A DNA stretch of 64,000 nucleotides from Blastococcus sp. CPCC 205250 (GTDB lineage Bacteria > Actinomycetota > Actinomycetes > Mycobacteriales > Geodermatophilaceae). The DNA lies in NCBI RefSeq assembly GCF_019799925.1, contig NZ_JABGCG010000008.1:1-64000 (forward strand), read 5' to 3'. Shown here piece by piece: positions 28,879-36,197 of the stretch. Under the pieces are notes generated by a model, which worked only from the letters and a program-made list of their open reading frames with translations, was not told the DNA's origin and did not search any database. Numbering within the stretch: position 1 is the stretch's first letter; the number at the start of each line of letters is the position of its first letter. The position numbers were made by a program, and so were the translations under genes.

Positions 28879-29877
28879 GTGCTCCCGACGGACGTCGCCG
28901 CGGCGGCCGACCCCGTCGCCGCCGTCCTGGACACGCATGCGGCCGGCGGGCTGATCGCGCTGCGGACCTCCGGCACCACCGACCGCCCGCGGGTGGTCGT
29001 CCGCAGCACCGCCTCGTGGGCGGACTCCTTCCCGGCCTTCTCCGCCCTGACCGGCACCGGCGTGGCCTCGCGGGTCTGCGTCCCCGGCCCGCTGTCGGCC
29101 ACGATGAACCTCTTCGCCGCCGTGCACGCCCGCTCGGTCGGGGCGACCCTGGTCGGCACGCCGGCGGAGGCCACGCACCTCCACCTCACCCCGGCGGCGC
29201 TCACCGGCGCGCTGCAGGCCGGCACCGACCTGCGCGGGCGCACCGTCGTCGTCGCGGGGGACCGGCTGCGCCGCGACCTCGCCGACCGGGCGGCGGCGGC
29301 CGGCGCGCGGGTCGCCCACTACTACGGCGCCGCGGAACTCTCCTTCGTCGCCTGGGGCACCTGCGAGGAGGACCTGCGGCCGTTCCCGGGCGTGGCCGTG
29401 GAGGTCCGCGACAGCCGCATCTGGGCCCGCTCGGCGTTCCTGTCCCTCGGGTACGCCGGCGGGGACGGCCCCCTCAGCGTGGCCCCGGACGGCTTCGCGA
29501 CCGTCGGCGACCGCGGCCGGCTGGCCGGCGGGGTGCTCACCGTGACCGGGCGGGGGAGCGACGCCGTCGTCACCGGCGGGGTGACCGTCCTCGCCGGCGA
29601 GGTCGAGCAGGTGCTGCGCCGCGCCACCGGCGCCGAGGTGCTGGTCCTGGGCGTCCCGCACCCCCGGCTCGGGGCGCTGGTGGCCGCGGTGCTCACCGAT
29701 CCCGCCGCGCTCGCCCGCGCCCGCGCCGCCGCGCGCACCGAGCTCAACCCCGCACAGCGGCCCCGCCGGTGGTTCGCCCTGCCGTCGCTCCCGCTGACCG
29801 GCGCCGGGAAGGTCGACCGGGCGGCGGTCGCCGAGCTCGCGGCCGAGGGCCGGCTCGCCCCGGCGGGTGCCGCGTGA
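28879..29877 (+). CDS. Compact AMP-forming acyl-CoA ligase (ANL family)
   Basis: 332 residues, far shorter than usual acyl-CoA synthetases (500-650). Core motifs are nevertheless present: ALRTSGTTDRPRVVV (P-loop A3), AHYYGAAELSF (A5), the hinge region VGDRGRLAGG to GRGSDAVVTGG, and LPLTGAGKVDR with the adenylating lysine near the C-terminus. What is missing is most of the N-terminal subdomain before A3. It would activate a carboxylic acid as acyl-AMP and transfer it to CoA. The thiolase gene overlaps its stop by four bases (GTGA). It resembles B. subtilis YhfT in context, because a BioY transporter lies nearby. The substrate is unknown; a dicarboxylic or short fatty acid linked to biotin synthesis is one idea. 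Confidence 0.82.
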   Translation: MLPTDVAAAADPVAAVLDTHAAGGLIALRTSGTTDRPRVVVRSTASWADSFPAFSALTGTGVASRVCVPGPLSATMNLFAAVHARSVGATLVGTPAEATHLHLTPAALTGALQAGTDLRGRTVVVAGDRLRRDLADRAAAAGARVAHYYGAAELSFVAWGTCEEDLRPFPGVAVEVRDSRIWARSAFLSLGYAGGDGPLSVAPDGFATVGDRGRLAGGVLTVTGRGSDAVVTGGVTVLAGEVEQVLRRATGAEVLVLGVPHPRLGALVAAVLTDPAALARARAAARTELNPAQRPRRWFALPSLPLTGAGKVDRAAVAELAAEGRLAPAGAA

Positions 29878-31034
29878 CCCGCGACGACGCCCCGGTCGTG
29901 GTCGCGGCCCGGCGCACCCCGATCGGGACGGCGGGGCGCTCGCTGGCCGGCTGCACCGCAGCCGACCTGGCTGCGGCCGTCGTCGGGGACCTCGCCGCCG
30001 CGCCGGGGACGACGCCCGGGACCGTCCAGGGCGGGGTGCCGGTGCGCGAGGTCGTCCTCGGCAACTGCATGGGTCCCGGTGGCGACGTCGCCCGCGTCGC
30101 GGCACTGCAGGCCGGCCTGCCGGCGACCGTGCCCGGGCTCACCGTCGACCGGCAGTGCGGCAGCGGCCTGGCCGCCGTCGTGCTGGCCGTGGCGCAGCTG
30201 CGCGGGGAGACCGGCGCGGTGCTGGCCGGCGGCGTCGAGTCGGCCTCCACCGCGCCCTGGCGGATGTGGCCGCCGCGGGGGGAGGAGCCGCCGGTCCGCT
30301 ACGAGCGCGCCCCGTTCGCCCCGGCCGGCCTCGGGGACCCGGACATGGGCCCGGCGGCGGACGTCGTCGCGCGGGAGCACGGCATCACCCGCGAGGCGCA
30401 GGACGCCTACGCCGTCCGCTCCCACGCCCGCGCCGTCGCGACCGGCCGGGCCGGCGGGTTCGCCGCCGAGCTGGTGCCGGTCGCCGGGCTCGACACCGAC
30501 GAGCGGCCCCGCGCCGGGCTCACGGTGGAGCGGCTCGGCCGGCTCCGCCCGGCCTTCGTGCCCGGCGGCACGGTGACCGTCGGCAACTCCTGCGGCATCA
30601 ACGACGGCGCCGCCGCGGTGACGCTCGTCGACGCCGGCACGCACCGGCGGCTGGGCGTGCCCGGGCTGCGGGTGCTCGCCACGGCCACGGCCGGGGTCGA
30701 CCCGGCCCGCCCGGGGCTGGGCATCGTCCCGGCCGCCCGGCAGGCCCTCGACCGCGCCGGGCTGGGTCTCGACGACGTCGACGTGGTCGAGTTCAACGAG
30801 GCGTTCGCCGGCCAGGTCCTCGCCTGCTGCGCGGCGCTGGAGCTCGACCCCGAGCGGGTGTGCCGCGAGGGGGGCGCGCTCGGCCTCGGCCACCCGTGGG
30901 GCGCCTCGGGCGCGGTCCTCCTGGTGCGGCTGTTCGCGCAGCTGGTCCGCGGCGGCGCGGGCCGCACCGGCCTGGCCGCGATCGCCGTCGGCGGCGGGCA
31001 GGGCGTCGCCGTGGTCGTGGAGGTCTGCGGCTGA
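29874..31034 (+). CDS. Thiolase family protein lacking the second catalytic cysteine
   Basis: 386 residues, normal thiolase length. The nucleophile is present in DRQCGSGLA (C95), the asparagine in EFNEAFAGQ (N308) and the histidine in GLGHPWGASGA (H340). The C-terminal motif normally read C-x-GGG is here AIAVGGGQG, with Ala371 in place of the base cysteine. Classic biosynthetic thiolases lose most activity when that cysteine is changed, so Claisen or thiolytic activity is uncertain; an acyltransfer role using C95 alone is possible. It is translationally coupled to the compact acyl-CoA ligase upstream and converges on the MOSC-EcfT-EcfA-BioY operon. It corresponds in context to B. subtilis YhfS. 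Confidence 0.88.
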   Translation: MTRDDAPVVVAARRTPIGTAGRSLAGCTAADLAAAVVGDLAAAPGTTPGTVQGGVPVREVVLGNCMGPGGDVARVAALQAGLPATVPGLTVDRQCGSGLAAVVLAVAQLRGETGAVLAGGVESASTAPWRMWPPRGEEPPVRYERAPFAPAGLGDPDMGPAADVVAREHGITREAQDAYAVRSHARAVATGRAGGFAAELVPVAGLDTDERPRAGLTVERLGRLRPAFVPGGTVTVGNSCGINDGAAAVTLVDAGTHRRLGVPGLRVLATATAGVDPARPGLGIVPAARQALDRAGLGLDDVDVVEFNEAFAGQVLACCAALELDPERVCREGGALGLGHPWGASGAVLLVRLFAQLVRGGAGRTGLAAIAVGGGQGVAVVVEVCG

Positions 31035-31060
31035 CCGGGGGGGCGCGGCGGCCTGCGGGG

Positions 31061-31588
31061 TCAGACTCGGCGCGGCACCGGGGCGTCAGCGCCGGTGGGC
31101 GCGCCCCGGCGGGCGGCCTCGGCGTCGTCCAGGAGCCGGACGGCGGCGCCCTCGGCGATCGCCGCACCCCCGAACACGGCGGCGTTGACCCCGCCCCGGT
31201 ACGCCATCGCCTTGACCAGCCTCGCGCCCGTGAGCCGCTCGAGGTGGGTACAGGGCGGGCACCGCTTCATCCCGAACAGCAGCGCGTCCCCCACCGCGAA
31301 CCACCGGCCGACCAGCTCCGGCAGCGCGATGTCCCGGGTGACGAGGTTGCGGCGGGTGTCGCCGGGGGTGAGCGCGGTGCCCGTCTCGGCGGCCACGGCG
31401 GCGACCTCGTCGGCGTCCACGAGCGTGAGCTGCTTCTCCAGGTCCGGGTACTGCGCCCACGTGCCGCCGCCGAGCGCGTAGCGGTCGCCCTCCAGGCCGG
31501 CGCCGGCCACGAGCCGGCCGGCGGGGAGGCGGCGCATCGGCCCCGCGGCCTCCGGCGCCGACCAGATCTCCAGCAGCGTCCCGGTCAC
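31061..31588 (-). CDS. MOSC domain-containing protein
   Basis: 175 residues from GTG 31588, which overlaps the ecfT stop by four bases. MOSC features include GAGLEGDRYALGGGTW near the start, PGDTRRNLVTRDIAL, and a conserved-type cysteine in MKRCPPCTHLERLTG. MOSC domains handle sulfur or molybdenum-cofactor ligands (as in MOCS3/YiiM-type proteins); an N-hydroxylated-base reductase role is known for YiiM. Why it is the last gene of a biotin transporter operon is unclear. A sulfur-handling role connected with biotin is speculative. Confidence 0.85.
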   Translation of the reverse strand: MTGTLLEIWSAPEAAGPMRRLPAGRLVAGAGLEGDRYALGGGTWAQYPDLEKQLTLVDADEVAAVAAETGTALTPGDTRRNLVTRDIALPELVGRWFAVGDALLFGMKRCPPCTHLERLTGARLVKAMAYRGGVNAAVFGGAAIAEGAAVRLLDDAEAARRGAPTGADAPVPRRV

Positions 31589-32229
31589 GGCGGCGATGCT
31601 GCCGCACGGCGGCGGGGCGGTGGCGCGGGGGCGTCGGCGCCCCGGGCGTCGAGCGCCTCCCCGAGGGTGTGCGCCAGCCGCAGCACCTGGATCAGCAGCG
31701 GTACGAGCACCCCCCAGCGCATGCCCGTCGCCCCGCGGGCGGCCTGCGCCTCGCGGATGCGGTGCGCGCGCTCGGCGATCAGGGGGACGAACCGCAGCGT
31801 CATCGCGATCACCAGCCCGACCCGCGCGGGCCGGACGCCGACCAGCGCCAGGGGACGGGCCAGCCACTCCACGACGGCGACCAGCTCGGTCACCCGCGTC
31901 GTGGCGGTGACCACGGCGGCCGCGGCGACCAGCGTGAGCAGCCGCAGCACCACGAGGGCGCCGGTGTGCCAGTCGGTGACCACGAGGTGGAAGACCAGGA
32001 GCACCACCAGCCAGGGCCACACCGGCCGGACCTGGGCGAGCAGCGTGCGCCCGGGGATGCGGGCGGCGCCCAGACCGGCCAGGAGCACCGCGGCGAGGGT
32101 CCCGGCGGCGACCGGCAGCCGGTCGACGAGGAACAGCGCCACCGCCAGCGCCGCGAGCAGGCCCAGCTTCAGCCCGGCCGGAGCCCGGTGCACGGGGCTG
32201 GCCACCGGTACGTACAGCGAGAGCGTCAC
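31585..32229 (-). CDS. bioN: ECF transporter transmembrane component EcfT (BioN/CbiQ family)
   Basis: 214 residues with about five hydrophobic segments and the two coupling Ala-Arg-Gly motifs of EcfT proteins: REAQAARGATG and EALDARGADA. These helices dock into the paired ATPases. The start GTG 32229 overlaps the ecfA stop by four bases, and its stop overlaps the MOSC start. With BioY and one ATPase it forms a complete, dedicated ECF biotin importer of the BioMNY type. The start matches the usual soluble N-terminus (LYVPVASPVHRAPAGLKL). Confidence 0.92.
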   Translation of the reverse strand: MTLSLYVPVASPVHRAPAGLKLGLLAALAVALFLVDRLPVAAGTLAAVLLAGLGAARIPGRTLLAQVRPVWPWLVVLLVFHLVVTDWHTGALVVLRLLTLVAAAAVVTATTRVTELVAVVEWLARPLALVGVRPARVGLVIAMTLRFVPLIAERAHRIREAQAARGATGMRWGVLVPLLIQVLRLAHTLGEALDARGADAPAPPPRRRAAASPP

Positions 32230-32957
32230 GACATCCGGTCCACATACCAGCGCACCGTCTCGGCCGGTGCGCCGTCGGCGGCCACCCGGCCGTCCTCGAA
32301 CACCAGCACCCGGTCGAAGCCGGCCAGCAGGTCCAGGTGGTGGGTGACGACGACGACGTCCTGCTCGAGCTCCTCGACGACCCGGGCGACCCGCCGGGTG
32401 TTGGCGAGGTCCAGCAGCGTCGTCGGCTCGTCGAAGACCACCCGCCGGGGCTGCATGACCAGCACCCCGGCGATGGCCAGCAGCTGCTTCTGCCCGCCGC
32501 TGAGCAGGTGTGCGGGGTGGTCGCGGTGGCCGGCCAGGCCGTAGCGGACCAGCACCTCCTCGACCCGGCGGGCGCGCTCCTCCGGCGGCACCCCGAGGTT
32601 GGTGAGCCCGAACTCCGCGTCCTCGGCCACCGTGGGCAGCACGATCTGCGCGTCGGGGTCCTGGAACACGAAGCCCACCCGCCGGCGCACCTCGCGCAGC
32701 TGGGTCCGGGTGTCCAGCCCGTCGACCAGCACGGCGCCCTCGGTGGGCACCACGAGGCCGTTGAGCAGCCGGGCGAAGGTGCTCTTGCCCGAGCCGTTGG
32801 CGCCGACGACGCCGACCCGGTGCTCGGCGAGGGTCAGCGACACGTCGCGGAGGACCGGGCGCTCGCCGTAGTCGTGGGAGACGCCGCGCAGCTCGATCGC
32901 CGTCCGGGGGAGGTCGGCGGCGGCGACGACGGCGGCCGCGCGCCGTCCCCAGCGCAC
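32226..32957 (-). CDS. bioM: ECF transporter ATPase EcfA (BioM/CbiO family)
   Basis: 243 residues. ABC motifs are GANGSGKST (Walker A), FVFQDPDAQIVLPTVAEDAEF (the Q-loop with the ECF-type Q-D-P-D-x-Q), LLSGGQKQLLAIAG (signature), VVFDEPTTLLD (Walker B) and VVVTHHLDLL (H-loop). It powers uptake of the vitamin bound by BioY through EcfT; a homodimer is expected because only one ATPase gene is present. GTG 32957 begins two bases after the bioY stop. About 20 extra residues precede the usual IELRGVSHDYG start, so a shorter form is possible. Confidence 0.92.
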   Translation of the reverse strand: MRWGRRAAAVVAAADLPRTAIELRGVSHDYGERPVLRDVSLTLAEHRVGVVGANGSGKSTFARLLNGLVVPTEGAVLVDGLDTRTQLREVRRRVGFVFQDPDAQIVLPTVAEDAEFGLTNLGVPPEERARRVEEVLVRYGLAGHRDHPAHLLSGGQKQLLAIAGVLVMQPRRVVFDEPTTLLDLANTRRVARVVEELEQDVVVVTHHLDLLAGFDRVLVFEDGRVAADGAPAETVRWYVDRMS

Positions 32958-32959
32958 GG

Positions 32960-33526
32960 TCAGCCCGCCGCGGGCCGCCGGCCGGGCAGCTCGATCACCG
33001 GGTGGGCCCGGCGGACCGCGACGGCGACGACCGAGGCGATCCCGGCCTTGACCAGGTCGCCGGGGACGAACGACAGGGCCCCGGTCGCCGCGGCCGACAG
33101 CGACACGTCGCCGTAGAGCGAGGTGAAGGGGATGCCCAGGGCGTAGATGACGGCCACGCCGCCGACGAGGTTGGCCACCGCCGCCCAGGCCAGGGTGAAC
33201 CGCCGCCAGGTCAGCTGGGTGAGCAGGCCGATGACGAAGGCCGCGAGGGGCCAGCTGTAGAGGTAGCCCGCGGACGGGCCGACGAAGACCGCGAGCCCGC
33301 CGCGCCCGCCGGACAGCAGCGGCACGCCGGCGGCGACGACCGCGAGGAAGGTGAGCATCGCCAGCCCGCCCCGGCGGGCACCGAGGACCGAGCCGGCGAG
33401 CATGACGCCCAGCGTCTGCGCGGTGATCGGCACCGGGATGCCGGGCACGGGGACCGCCGGCAGCAGGCCGAGCACCGCGGTGATCGCGGCGAACAGGGCC
33501 ACGTAGGCCAGGTCGCGGCTCTTCAC
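32960..33526 (-). CDS. bioY: Biotin transporter substrate-binding (S) component BioY
   Basis: 188 residues, six hydrophobic segments. Typical BioY features are the start SRDLAYVALFAAITAVLGLL, VPVPGIPVPITAQTLGVMLAG, and VGPSAGYLYSWPLAAFVIG with the conserved G-P-x-x-G-Y region. BioY binds biotin with high affinity in the membrane. GTG 33526 is preceded by GGAGGAG with good spacing. It is the first gene of a four-gene operon (bioY-ecfA-ecfT-MOSC), all with overlaps or tiny gaps. I looked upstream for a BioQ- or BirA-like palindrome and found none that I trust. Confidence 0.94.
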   Translation of the reverse strand: MKSRDLAYVALFAAITAVLGLLPAVPVPGIPVPITAQTLGVMLAGSVLGARRGGLAMLTFLAVVAAGVPLLSGGRGGLAVFVGPSAGYLYSWPLAAFVIGLLTQLTWRRFTLAWAAVANLVGGVAVIYALGIPFTSLYGDVSLSAAATGALSFVPGDLVKAGIASVVAVAVRRAHPVIELPGRRPAAG

Positions 33527-34057
33527 GGGCGGCTCCTCCTCCGGGTGCTGGGGCGGGCGGCCGGCACCCGCCGGACCCTCGCGGCAAGGTACCCGAGGGC
33601 GGCACCGCGGCCGTCCGGGACCGCGGTCGGCGCCGTCGCCCACGGTGACGGTCGGCTCACCAGCGGATACCCCGCTCGGTTTGCCGCGTCGTCCGCAGGT
33701 CGTGTTGTCTGGGGACCCGAGCCTCTCGGCGAAGGCGGAACAGGCATGGCAACCGGGTGGTGGGCGTCGCTGTGGGGGCGCGGCGCAGGAGACGATCCGA
33801 CACCGGAGCGGCGGGTGCAGCACCAGGCACCCGGCGTCCCGGTCCCACCGCCGCGCACGCCCGGCCCTCCCGCCGTCGACCGGGTGGCCGCGCACCGCGC
33901 CCCGGCCGGTGCGACGCACGCCGGCGCGGCACCGTCGCCGCCCGGGGAGACCGTGCACCCCCAGACGTCCGGCTCGTCCGGTCGACCCGGGTCACCCCCC
34001 GACCCGGAGCGCAGCGTCCCGCTGCGTCCCCCACTGGAAACGACAGGAGCACCACCC
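33527..34057. other. Divergent intergenic region bioY / roadblock gene
   Basis: About 530 bases. It should hold the bioY promoter (minus) and the promoter and leader of the roadblock gene (plus), but no -35/-10 pair or vitamin operator stands out. An in-frame ATG at 33746 could extend the roadblock protein by 104 Pro-rich residues; the many A/T third positions there and the good ribosome-binding site at 34044 argue against it. Confidence 0.5.
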
Positions 34058-34426
34058 GTGGCACAGCTCGACAACGTGATCGCCGACCTGCTCGCGATCG
34101 AGGGCGCCAGCGGCGCCGCGATCGTCGACATCGACAGCGGCATGGCCCTCGCAGCCGGTGGTACCCCCGGCTTCGACCTCAACGTGGCGGCCGCCGGCAA
34201 CTCCAACGTCGTGCGCGCCAAGCTGCGCACCATCGTCGACCTCGAACTGAAGGACGAGATCGAGGACGTCCTCATCACCCTGCAGGGGCAGTACCACCTG
34301 ATCAACGTGCTCAAGGGCCAGGGCAACTCCGGCCTGTTCATCTACCTGGTCCTCAACCGGGTGACGGCGAACCTCGCCCTGGCCCGGCACAAGCTGCGGT
34401 CGATCGCGTCGCTCGTGACCGTCTGA
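34058..34426 (+). CDS. Roadblock/LC7 domain protein
   Basis: 122 residues from GTG 34058, with CAGGAG at 34044-34049. The whole protein is one roadblock/LC7 fold: VIADLLAIEGASGAAIVDID, LNVAAAGNSNVVRAKL, and QYHLINVLKGQGNSGLFIYL. Such proteins usually form homodimers that regulate small Ras-like GTPases (MglB-MglA, or the Cvn conservons of Streptomyces). No GTPase, histidine kinase or DUF742 gene is adjacent, so it is not a conservon. A longer version from ATG 33746 (226 residues) would add a Pro-rich, probably disordered N-terminus. A strong hairpin follows the stop. Confidence 0.82.
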   Translation: MAQLDNVIADLLAIEGASGAAIVDIDSGMALAAGGTPGFDLNVAAAGNSNVVRAKLRTIVDLELKDEIEDVLITLQGQYHLINVLKGQGNSGLFIYLVLNRVTANLALARHKLRSIASLVTV

Positions 34427-34432
34427 CCCCTC

Positions 34433-34467
34433 GCGGCGCCGCCCGGCCGGGGGGCGGGCGGCGCCGC
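34433..34467 (+). terminator. Hairpin terminator after the roadblock gene
   Basis: Perfect 13-base stem (34433-34445 with 34455-34467; GCGGCGCCGCCCG) and a nine-base loop, six bases after the stop codon. Confidence 0.75.
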
Positions 34468-34522
34468 GCACCCGGCACCGCGCCGGACGGGGGACGGCGG
34501 GGCGCGGGGGAGGGCCGCCGGC

Positions 34523-36040
34523 TCAGGCGGCGGCGGCCTCGAGGATGGAGTCGCGGACGGCGGCGAGGGCGCGGTCGTGGGTCTCGATCCAGGAGGTGAC
34601 CCGGCCGCCGGACACGATGCCGACGCGGTCGCAGCACTCGGCCAGCTCGTCGGGGTCGACGGAGACGACGACGACCGAGGTGCCGTGCGCGGTCGCGTCG
34701 GCCAGCAGCTGGCGCACCTGCTGCCGGGCCCGGACGTCGAGCCCGCGGGTGGGCTCGTGCACGACGACGACGTCCTCGGCCGAGGCCATCCAGCGCGCCA
34801 GCGCGAGCTTGTGCTGGTCGCCGCCGGACAGCGCCCCGAACACCGTGCGGATGCTCAGCGTCTTCACGTCCAGGCTGTGCACCGTCTTGATGACGCCGCG
34901 CAGCTGGGCGATCTCGGTGCGCAGGTCGGTGAGCGCGCCCCAGGGCTCGTCGGTCAGCGTGCGGGCGATGGTCTGGCCGGGGTCGACGCCGTAGGCGTCC
35001 TCGTCGGGGGTGTACACGGGCAGCCGCAGCACCGGGGCCTCCGGTGACCCGGTCGACCGCGGCTCGCCGTGCAGGACCACCTCGTCGGTGATCGCCGGGA
35101 GCTCGCCGGAGAGGGCGCCGGCCAGCTCCCGCACGCCGGAGGAGCGGTGCCCCGTCAGCCCGATGATCTCGCCGCGGCGCAGGTCGAGGTCCACGCCCTC
35201 GACGTGCCCGGGCACCCGCAGGTTGCGGACCTGCAGGACCACCTCGCCGTCGGCCGGGACCGACCGCGCCGGGGCCTCGTCCCGGGGCGCGGGCTCCGGC
35301 AGCGGCTCGGACCGGGGCGCGGGGACCGGTGCGCTGCCCTCGACCGTCGCGGCCGCCAGGCGCACCGGGTCCAGCGCCGAGCTGGGGGCGTCGAGGGCGA
35401 TCCGGCCCTCGCGCAGGACCAGCACCCGGTCGACGACCTCGAGCATCTCGGGCAGCCGGTGGCTGATGTACAGCACGCCTCGGCCCTGCCGCCGCAGCCG
35501 GTCGGCGACGGCGTGCAGCCCGGTCACCTCGGCGGGCAGCAGCGCGGCCGACACCTCGTCGAGCACGACCAGCCGGGTGTCCTCCGCCAGCATCCGGGCG
35601 ACCTCGACCAGCCCGTAGACGAAGTGCGGCAGCTCGCCGACGAGGCTGTCGGGGCTGATGTCGAGCGCCACCTCGGCGAGCAGGACCTGGGCCTGGCGGC
35701 GCAGCTCCGCCTGCGGCCGTCCCGCCCGGGGGGTGCCGCGGAAGACGGCCTGGGCGACGGTCAGCTCCGGGTCGATGCGGATCAGCTGCTCGACGACCCC
35801 GACGCCCAGGTGCCGCGCGTCCTCGGCCGACAGCGGCGCGTACGCCGAGCCCTGCAGCGCCATCAGCCCGGAGTCCGGCGCGGTGATGCCGGCGATGACG
35901 TCGCCGAGGGTGGACTTGCCCGCCCCGTTGGCACCGACGAGCCCGACGATCTCGCCCTCGGCGATGCTGAAGGAGACGTCGCGCAGCACGCGGCGTGCCC
36001 CGAAGGACCTGGTCAGTCCCTCGACCTGCAGCAGCGGCAT
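34523..36040 (-). CDS. RbsA-type sugar ABC transporter ATPase, orphan and partly degenerate
   Basis: 505 residues, two fused ABC domains as in RbsA/XylG/MglA. Domain 1 has Walker A GANGAGKST and H-loop region LYISHRLPEM, but its signature reads LPHFVYGLVEVARML instead of the usual LSxGxxQxVEIA, and Walker B is VVLDEVSAAL with Val replacing the usual Pro. Domain 2 has the normally degenerate P-loop (GHRSSGVRELAGAL), a good signature LSGGDQHKLALARWM and Walker B VVVHEPTRGLD. No permease or binding-protein gene is adjacent. It could serve a distant sugar permease or have a non-transport role. Substrate unknown. Confidence 0.85.
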   Translation of the reverse strand: MPLLQVEGLTRSFGARRVLRDVSFSIAEGEIVGLVGANGAGKSTLGDVIAGITAPDSGLMALQGSAYAPLSAEDARHLGVGVVEQLIRIDPELTVAQAVFRGTPRAGRPQAELRRQAQVLLAEVALDISPDSLVGELPHFVYGLVEVARMLAEDTRLVVLDEVSAALLPAEVTGLHAVADRLRRQGRGVLYISHRLPEMLEVVDRVLVLREGRIALDAPSSALDPVRLAAATVEGSAPVPAPRSEPLPEPAPRDEAPARSVPADGEVVLQVRNLRVPGHVEGVDLDLRRGEIIGLTGHRSSGVRELAGALSGELPAITDEVVLHGEPRSTGSPEAPVLRLPVYTPDEDAYGVDPGQTIARTLTDEPWGALTDLRTEIAQLRGVIKTVHSLDVKTLSIRTVFGALSGGDQHKLALARWMASAEDVVVVHEPTRGLDVRARQQVRQLLADATAHGTSVVVVSVDPDELAECCDRVGIVSGGRVTSWIETHDRALAAVRDSILEAAAA

Positions 36041-36197
36041 GTGTGGGCGGCCTCCCCGGGACTGGTCCCGGCCCGAGGCCGGTCGACCGTTGCTGGAGCG
36101 TCCCCCGTGACGCGTCGTTACGCCTCGGATTCTATCCGCGCTGCCCGCTCGCGCCCCTCGACCGGCGAGTCGCCGGACGGCGCGCGGGGGCAGGTGG

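Noticed and set aside
33527..33645. BirA or BioQ operator upstream of bioY
   Set aside because: Only short GC palindromes; nothing resembling the TGAAC/GTTCA-type sites I know.
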